IMG/VR virus record: IMGVR_UViG_3300043438_000518
Span: 1 to 64,000 of that record
Direction: 5' to 3' (one strand)
Origin: a virus
DNA: 64,000 nt
The notes beneath the pieces are model-generated. The model ran no database searches. It was not told the origin of the DNA and worked only from the letters and a program-made list of their open reading frames with translations. This document shows, piece by piece, positions 59,114-64,000 of this stretch. The position numbers and the translations under genes are program-made. Each line of letters opens with the position of its first letter. Position 1 is the stretch's first letter.

Positions 59114-60059
59114 TCCAGTAGTCCTCCATTGTATATGCCCACATATCGTTTTCTGAGTGCCATTTTAAGCGTTGAATTGCTTGGTGGAACCCTTCATACT
59201 CCTTACCTAAGTAAGTGCCTCCCATCTTTCCTAAATCCATTAGCTTGTCTGACATCTCATAGATCAAAGGACTACCTGGATACTTCTGACTTTCTACGAT
59301 AAATCTAAAGTTATGTATAGTCAAGTTCTCTCCGTAGATACTTAGGTCTGTCTGCTTAAGAGCTTCTGTGTAGAAAGCTGCTTGGAAATCATATCTGTGC
59401 TTAAGCAACATCTCTACCCAATAGTTTAAAGAAGTTGTGGTTGTTTTAAGGTCAATAGGATATAAGATGTTGTTCACTGTGTCAACTACCACTAAATCCA
59501 AAAGACCCTTACAAGCAATTCCTTCGTATTCAAACTGAAGAGACTGTTGGGTAAATACTTTAAACTGTGAATTCCCTACTACGTACTTAGAAGTAAAGGA
59601 ACTCATCTTAAGAGTGTTGGCTACGTTCTGAATGGTTGCATACTGAATAGGACTTACTACTTTCTTTCCTTCTCCAGCAATCAAGTCATCATAATAGGCT
59701 TTACCCTCTTTCTCGAATCTCTCTCTCACCTTAGCAAGAGTATCACGCTTAAATCCTGCTAATTCGTAGGCTATGTTTTCTGCCATAGTATCATTACGAT
59801 TAGCAAATAGATGCCATACAAAGTCTCCCATCTGTCCTGTAGGTCTTTCTACAGTACTAAAATAGAATTGCTCCATGAAAACATCCTCTCCTTGAGTTAA
59901 TAATAAATCTACTCCGTCACCTATAACTGTTACTTCTGCTGGTTCATCCATGTCAGAATTAGGATCGTAGTTAATATAAAGATTAGGGTGTAAAAGTATT
60001 TTCTTTAGCCTACTCTGGCTTTGTGCTGTGTTGGATAAATAATCCTCGTCTAAAATCAT
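59091..60059 (-). CDS. Cas4/RecB-type PD-(D/E)XK exonuclease
   Basis: The 322-residue product carries the RecB-family nuclease core: GLLDLVVVD, then YPIDLKTTTTS (Asp plus DxK), followed by a tyrosine-containing helix (YDFQAAFYTEAL) as in Cas4/AddB-like enzymes. The N-terminus (QSRLKKILLHPNLY) matches that family. It is in the replication module beside the DNA polymerase and probably processes DNA ends for recombination. Confidence 0.75.
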   Translation of the reverse strand: MILDEDYLSNTAQSQSRLKKILLHPNLYINYDPNSDMDEPAEVTVIGDGVDLLLTQGEDVFMEQFYFSTVERPTGQMGDFVWHLFANRNDTMAENIAYELAGFKRDTLAKVRERFEKEGKAYYDDLIAGEGKKVVSPIQYATIQNVANTLKMSSFTSKYVVGNSQFKVFTQQSLQFEYEGIACKGLLDLVVVDTVNNILYPIDLKTTTTSLNYWVEMLLKHRYDFQAAFYTEALKQTDLSIYGENLTIHNFRFIVESQKYPGSPLIYEMSDKLMDLGKMGGTYLGKEYEGFHQAIQRLKWHSENDMWAYTMEDYWNDGLRIV

Positions 60060-60212
60060 TGCTTCGTAAATTTAATAGTTAGTGTAAACCATAAGAACCC
60101 TAAATGAATACTAAACCTCTCTCTAGAGTTAGTGCGACTAAAAGTTAATATGGGTAAAGGATAGAAGAACCAATAAGGATAATTCCTTTGGCCTTTGGTT
60201 AGTTTGGAAAAG

Positions 60213-60572
60213 TTACTTACTTGGATCTTCATGGGTCAAATCATTAAACTCAGGCTTCTCCCTTAAGATATAGGCAATAAACATAGCATTACATTGTATG
60301 TGTCCTATATGGTGGATAAGAGATTCTTTGTCGTGAGACTCTCCTGATAACAAACTAAAAGTATGTCTCAACATACTCTCTAATACTTCGCTAGCTGGCA
60401 TTCCTTTCTTCCAATTATCTTTAGCGTATTTCTTAGCTCCGAACTCTAGTACTTCTACCATAGGTTCTAAAGACTTAAAATCTACTAAAGACCACTGAGC
60501 CTTACCTTTGTTGTAGCGTAGTGCTTGACTACCCTCATTATAGTCTTCCATAGCAGGAAAATCGTTAGCCAT
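60213..60572 (-). CDS. dATP/dGTP diphosphohydrolase-like protein (dGTP_diPhyd_N family)
   Basis: The 119-residue protein matches the all-alpha dATP/dGTP diphosphohydrolase N-terminal family (formerly DUF5664): YNKGKAQWSLVDFKSLEPMV, LEFGAKKYAKDNWKKG, MLRHTFSLLSGESHDKES and HIGHIQCNAMFI are visible in order. Members hydrolyse deoxypurine triphosphates and are common in phages. It lies in the nucleotide/replication block after a 153-base gap. Activity in a specific pathway here is inferred. Confidence 0.75.
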   Translation of the reverse strand: MANDFPAMEDYNEGSQALRYNKGKAQWSLVDFKSLEPMVEVLEFGAKKYAKDNWKKGMPASEVLESMLRHTFSLLSGESHDKESLIHHIGHIQCNAMFIAYILREKPEFNDLTHEDPSK

Positions 60573-60574
60573 AG

Positions 60575-60847
60575 TTAACGTTTTAAAGCACCTGTAGTAG
60601 TTTTAGAAATAGGATAAGCAGGAACTACTGTAAGAACAACTCTTCCAAATTTCATAGGAAGAACATTAGTTACAATAGACATTACTTCATTACAGTTTAC
60701 TATAGTTCCTAATTGGATAGTTTGACTGTACTCATCTCCATAGTAAGTGACCATGTTTTCTCCATAAGCGTAGGAGTGTGCGACATCAGGGGAGCCAACA
60801 GCTTCCACTTTGTCTGATTCTGTGCGGGGTTCTATAATATATAACAT
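60575..60847 (-). CDS. Small beta-rich protein of unknown function
   Basis: The 90-residue product is beta-rich (VTYYGDEYSQTIQLGTIVNC) and starts five bases before the next gene ends downstream. It ends three bases before the diphosphohydrolase gene start. No motif recognised; it lies in the replication operon. Confidence 0.4.
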   Translation of the reverse strand: MLYIIEPRTESDKVEAVGSPDVAHSYAYGENMVTYYGDEYSQTIQLGTIVNCNEVMSIVTNVLPMKFGRVVLTVVPAYPISKTTTGALKR

Positions 60848-60852
60848 AATTT

Positions 60853-61290
60853 TTAGTCTAGTTCTGGTACTTCCACTCCCAGGATTTCTCTTGCAAATAA
60901 AATCACATCTTGTATAAACTTATGTACTTCGTCCTTCTTACCGTTAGATAACGATAGAGGAGTTTTAATAAACTGTCCTTGGAACATAGTCTCTTCGTAG
61001 AAGTACTTGTCTTTAAGGAATGTTACTACGTCCTCTTTGCTATATACTTCGCCTGTAAGCGACTCAAAGCCTGCTTTTACTATAGGTACTAGGGTACTAT
61101 AGAAATAAGCTAACTGAGGGTTTGTTTTCTTAGAATCTATTCTAGTAATACAAACTTCTACATCTATACTCGGATCTTGTTTCATAAGTTCTTTAAAGTA
61201 TGATTGCATTAACTCTTTATCTCCCTTAAGATAAACGTTACCATCTATATTAAGGGAGAGAGTTGCAGGTATGTAAACTCTATTTATCAT
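60853..61290 (-). CDS. Helical replication-module protein of unknown function
   Basis: The 145-residue product has a beta N-terminus (NRVYIPATLSLNIDGNVYLK) and a helical segment KTNPQLAYFYSTLVPIVKAG followed by SKEDVVTFLKDKYFYEE. This pattern is seen in small phage recombination-associated proteins (NinB-like), but the resemblance is weak. It overlaps the upstream gene by 11 bases. Confidence 0.4.
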   Translation of the reverse strand: MINRVYIPATLSLNIDGNVYLKGDKELMQSYFKELMKQDPSIDVEVCITRIDSKKTNPQLAYFYSTLVPIVKAGFESLTGEVYSKEDVVTFLKDKYFYEETMFQGQFIKTPLSLSNGKKDEVHKFIQDVILFAREILGVEVPELD

Positions 61291-61540
61291 TAGTTCTCTT
61301 TTCTATTTCTTCCAAAAGCAAAAATGCCAACTCTTCGTCTTCTTCTATCTGGTTACTTACGTTTCTCTTCTGCAAATATCCGTCTAAAATTTTAATAAAG
61401 TAAGCATTTTTTGCTTTTGCTTCGTTAATTGCTTTCCGTAAATCGTCATTAACAAACTCACGGATAAACTGATACTGTGTGTTAACTGCTCTAGCAAGAA
61501 GATAAGTTCTTCTTACTTCTTTTAATTGTTCATCTGTCAT
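61280..61540 (-). CDS. Small charged helical protein
   Basis: The 86-residue product is helical and highly charged (NDDLRKAINEAKAKNAYFIK; DEELAFLLLEEIEKRTNDK). It overlaps the next gene and starts 20 bases after the 48-residue gene. No family recognised. Confidence 0.4.
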   Translation of the reverse strand: MTDEQLKEVRRTYLLARAVNTQYQFIREFVNDDLRKAINEAKAKNAYFIKILDGYLQKRNVSNQIEEDEELAFLLLEEIEKRTNDK

Positions 61541-61560
61541 TACACTACTGCTATCATAGT

Positions 61561-61707
61561 TTATTTTTTCTTAAGAGATTTAATAATCATTCTAATCTGT
61601 TGACCTTCAAGTCTCAATTTATGAATTTTTTTATCTATGGTAACCAATCTTTGGTGTAAATACTCTGGGGTTAACTCTCTTAGTTTTAAAATTTCTTCTT
61701 GTTTCAT
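61561..61707 (-). CDS. 48-residue charged helical protein
   Basis: ATG at 61707 to TAA at 61561-61563 encodes MKQEEILKLRELTPEYLHQR and 48 residues in total, ending SLKKK. It is a single amphipathic helix with heptad-like spacing. It fills the gap between the DNA polymerase gene and the 86-residue gene in a gapless operon, supporting its reality. A short regulatory or assembly peptide is possible. Confidence 0.5.
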   Translation of the reverse strand: MKQEEILKLRELTPEYLHQRLVTIDKKIHKLRLEGQQIRMIIKSLKKK

Positions 61708-61709
61708 AA

Positions 61710-63680
61710 TTACTTTTTCCAAAATTTTTCTATGCAAGGATCTGCTTTGAGAGGAACTCTCTTACAAAACTTAGCACCTGCATCTACCATTGCTTTTTCT
61801 AATTGTGCAGCAGCCTGTTGCGCAATTTCCTCAGGTGTTTCTATTAATATCTCATCGTGTATTATATTGACTATCAATACTTTAAACAATAAGTTATTAG
61901 GTACTAGATACTTAGTCCAGAAATACACACAAGCTAACTTAGTAATCTCTGCGGATTCACCTTGGATAGGATAGTTCAAAGACATGCGTTCAATGTCTCC
62001 ACGCTTTCTAAAGAATTGACTTACCTTTTCTTTCATCTCTCTAGCCGTAGGTGTGTTTGCATTCTTCATCTGCTTGTACCTGTCCCAGAAATCTTTGTTC
62101 ATCTCGTTCTTAAGTTTAGAAAACTCATCGTAGTAATCTACGTAAGACTTTTTACCTGTTACGGGTGAGATAAGAACATAGCCATTCTCTACACCAAACT
62201 TCTTTGCTTCAGTAAAGTAAGCTGCTAATCCTGGGAAGGCTCTAAAGTATGCATCATAGATAGACTGACCTTGTTCTACATTTAGTCCTAGTTGATCTGC
62301 AATACCAATACCTGAGCCACCGTAGTTAATAGCAAAGCCTGCAACCTTAGCTGATTGACGCTTATCTTTGTGTTTCTTTTTGATGTCATTAAGATCCATA
62401 CCATCTAACTCAGGATACATCTTGCTCGCAATAAAGCTGTGCATATCACCCAAGTCATTATCATAGAACTCTAAGAGGTTTTTATCTAGACACTTGTTAA
62501 CTAATACAATTTGTTCTTGGCCTGTATAGTCACAACCTACTAGAGTGTTTCCTTCTGATGCTACAAAGCAAGATCGAGTTTCTTGGTCTGAGGGAATGTT
62601 CTGAAAGTTAAAGTTCTTTACGTCTCCTGATTTACCACCACTAGATAAGCGTCCTGTGTTCATCAACTGCTTAAACTGTGTGTGAATTCTTCCGCTTACT
62701 GGATTAATTTGATCTATCCAGTTCTGTCCGTAAGTCCCTATGTCTTTTTGAGCTCCTTTAAACTTTAAATAAGTCTCAATAATGGGGTATTTTGAGCTGT
62801 ATTTTACTAGATGGTTAGCTTCAATGGTGTCTTTAGTCTTTCCTTTCTCTACTACTTTAGTGTTTACACCTAGTGCCTGAAAGAATTCTACTACCTGTGA
62901 AGGTGAGTTCCAATTCACATTAACCTTAGTCGAAGAAGAGAAGAGGTCAAGTTGAGAGTCGATAAACTTTTCCATCTTATTATCTAGGATGAATTGGTTT
63001 AACTGTGCTTCAGCTTCATCTGCTATGGCTTGTACTTTGTTTATCTTAGCTGTCCATTGCTCTACGTCTAGTTTCATTCCTGAATACTCGATGTAGGCTA
63101 GTACTAATACAAACTTATTGTCCAAATCAATGGACACTGAGGTACCATCTGCTAGCTGTAAGAATTCTTGTTTGTCCTTTAATTCGTGTAGATACTTTAC
63201 GTCATACGCAGAGTACTTTACGAAACCTTCAGTAAGTCTACCTGTAATATTTAGTCGCTCTTCTTTGCTTAGTATGATTCCACAATGACGTAGTACACAA
63301 GCAGCAAGTGAGCATCTATGGCTTTCTATACCTAGGCGAGATGTTTTTTCTCCTAAGAAGGTATCGTATACCTTTGTTGGAATTACCCTATAATGATAAA
63401 GGAATCTTAGGTCAAACTTTAAGTTATGACCAATAAGACCCTTAGTCTCTAATAACTCTTTGTATTCGTTGATGTCAATCGTAGTTAAGTCTATTACGTA
63501 TTGAACATCGTTATCTCCTAACTGAAGAGTATACAGTTTAGTAGTGTAAGGATCGAAACCTGAGGTCTCTGTGTCCAAACCTATCCACTCTAACTTGTTT
63601 AAGTATTCGAGGGACTCTTGTACTGTAGTAAGGGTAATGTCGGGTAAGGAGATATCTTGTTTGGTAACTAGATATATCAT
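61710..63680 (-). CDS. Family A DNA polymerase with 3'-5' exonuclease
   Basis: The 656-residue protein has an N-terminal proofreading exonuclease with IGLDTETSGFD (D36 and E38) and GHNLKFDLRFL. The polymerase domain follows, with motif A (VGCDYTGQEQ), motif B (RQSAKVAGFAINYGGSG) and motif C (NIIHDEILIETP). It lacks a 5'-3' exonuclease. This is the replicative enzyme typical of many crAss-like phages. Its ATG overlaps the upstream NinG-like stop (ATGA), linking the two in the minus-strand replication operon. Confidence 0.92.
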   Translation of the reverse strand: MIYLVTKQDISLPDITLTTVQESLEYLNKLEWIGLDTETSGFDPYTTKLYTLQLGDNDVQYVIDLTTIDINEYKELLETKGLIGHNLKFDLRFLYHYRVIPTKVYDTFLGEKTSRLGIESHRCSLAACVLRHCGIILSKEERLNITGRLTEGFVKYSAYDVKYLHELKDKQEFLQLADGTSVSIDLDNKFVLVLAYIEYSGMKLDVEQWTAKINKVQAIADEAEAQLNQFILDNKMEKFIDSQLDLFSSSTKVNVNWNSPSQVVEFFQALGVNTKVVEKGKTKDTIEANHLVKYSSKYPIIETYLKFKGAQKDIGTYGQNWIDQINPVSGRIHTQFKQLMNTGRLSSGGKSGDVKNFNFQNIPSDQETRSCFVASEGNTLVGCDYTGQEQIVLVNKCLDKNLLEFYDNDLGDMHSFIASKMYPELDGMDLNDIKKKHKDKRQSAKVAGFAINYGGSGIGIADQLGLNVEQGQSIYDAYFRAFPGLAAYFTEAKKFGVENGYVLISPVTGKKSYVDYYDEFSKLKNEMNKDFWDRYKQMKNANTPTAREMKEKVSQFFRKRGDIERMSLNYPIQGESAEITKLACVYFWTKYLVPNNLLFKVLIVNIIHDEILIETPEEIAQQAAAQLEKAMVDAGAKFCKRVPLKADPCIEKFWKK

Positions 63681-64000
63681 TTTAAAATGGGTCCTACTAT
63701 CTTGTTATAATCATTTAAAGCCTGTTTAAGCTTTTCATACTTCTGTTCTTGTGAGTAGTTGCCTTGTTCAATATCGGTAAGGCAGGTTCTGTACACATCG
63801 TAGATAAGCTTTCTATCGTGGTTACTTAACTTAAGAATCTTATTCGAAAGTTGTAGCATGTCTTCTGTGGTATCTTCTCCCCATATCTTGTTTAGGGATT
63901 TACCTAAGTTCCATACGTGATGAGGGGTATAAAGATTGCACTTAGGGCAAGCTGGCAATAAGTTAGTTAAGTGATAACGAGTAGATACTTTAGTTCTACC
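63677..64000 (-). CDS. NinG-like recombination protein, C-terminal part (partial)
   Basis: The frame is open to the right edge, so the TTG at 63958 is not the true start. The visible 107 codons read GRTKVSTRYHLTNLLPACPK, then CNLYTPHHVW, and a helical tail ending GPILK. Arg-x-His, LTNLLPACPKCN and the following His match the C-terminal HNH-like zinc region of lambda NinG (Rap), a Holliday-junction-type nuclease. The gene continues beyond the window. It overlaps the polymerase gene by four bases. Confidence 0.65.
   Translation of the reverse strand, partial: GRTKVSTRYHLTNLLPACPKCNLYTPHHVWNLGKSLNKIWGEDTTEDMLQLSNKILKLSNHDRKLIYDVYRTCLTDIEQGNYSQEQKYEKLKQALNDYNKIVGPILK

Noticed and set aside
60060-60212. 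Possible small gene or origin in the 153-base gap of the minus-strand block
   Set aside because: No frame of useful length; a short TCTCTCTAGAG palindrome and CCTTTGG repeats are too weak to call an origin or operator.
1-64000. Genome-wide stop-codon reassignment, as known in some crAss-like phages
   Set aside because: Long genes including the 4563- and 2111-codon frames contain no in-frame TGA or TAG, and TGA is used as a stop in ATGA overlaps followed by clear start regions such as a signal peptide.
1-64000. CRISPR arrays, insertion sequences, integrase or attachment sites
   Set aside because: No regularly spaced repeats, transposase, recombinase or terminal inverted repeats were seen; the only mobile gene is the GIY-YIG endonuclease.

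Overview
This window is about 64 kb of an AT-rich, tightly packed tailed-phage genome. I read it as a crAss-like phage (order Crassvirales) infecting a Bacteroidetes host. The gene order supports this: HTH protein, IHF/HU-like protein, large terminase, portal, acidic scaffold-like protein, major capsid protein, ring/connector proteins, a second IHF-like protein, a very large tail-stabilisation protein, two giant cargo proteins, then an oppositely oriented replication block with a family A DNA polymerase. The 4563-residue protein carries the DxDxD metal-binding motif of the crAss-like virion RNA polymerase. Bacteroidetes as host is suggested by promoters of the form TTG-N18-20-TAnnTTTG, A-rich leaders with no Shine-Dalgarno sequence, and signal peptides ending in SAQ or SYSQ. 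UGA, UAG and UAA all behave as normal stops in the well-defined genes.

Layout. At 1-2985 (+) lie the end of a Gly/Ser-rich envelope- or fibre-type protein and two exported proteins, one with a PA14 domain. At 2986-3811 there is a structured non-coding stretch, a small minus-strand gene and a divergent control region with a palindromic operator-like element. At 3812-10100 (+) come HTH, IHF-like, zinc-binding and small proteins, then terminase and portal. At 10258-19251 (+) come scaffold-like protein, capsid protein, connector, abundant virion proteins and Cys-rich fibre proteins, several followed by G5/C5 terminator hairpins. At 19411-33941 (+) come ring proteins, IHF-like protein, the 1696-residue stabilisation protein, small basic or cargo proteins (one with a peptidoglycan-binding repeat) and an inserted GIY-YIG endonuclease. 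At 34009-54077 (+) are the two megaproteins. At 54155-57048 (+) are a small spike-like protein, holin, an overlapping spanin-like pair, a metallophosphoesterase and a small protein. After a bidirectional terminator at 57050-57077, all genes to 64000 lie on the minus strand: GroES-like, dCMP deaminase, two PD-(D/E)XK nucleases, a dATP/dGTP diphosphohydrolase-like protein, DNA polymerase A and the C-terminal part of a NinG-like protein.

How it fits together. Structural, cargo and lysis genes sit behind promoters of host type. This matches the published view that the crAss-like virion polymerase is injected with the DNA and serves early genes, while host polymerase reads later ones. The two megaproteins are polyvalent. 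Besides the polymerase core they carry zincin-type HExxH motifs, an ADP-ribosyltransferase-like domain, a FVFGSN-type (possibly macro-like) domain and, at the extreme C-terminus of the polymerase protein, a well-preserved AlkB-type Fe(II)/2-oxoglutarate dioxygenase domain. I consider that fusion the most interesting feature of the window. Also notable are a membrane-protein reading frame overprinted on the Gly/Ser-rich region at 341-679 and several genes of 43-62 codons that length cut-offs would miss.
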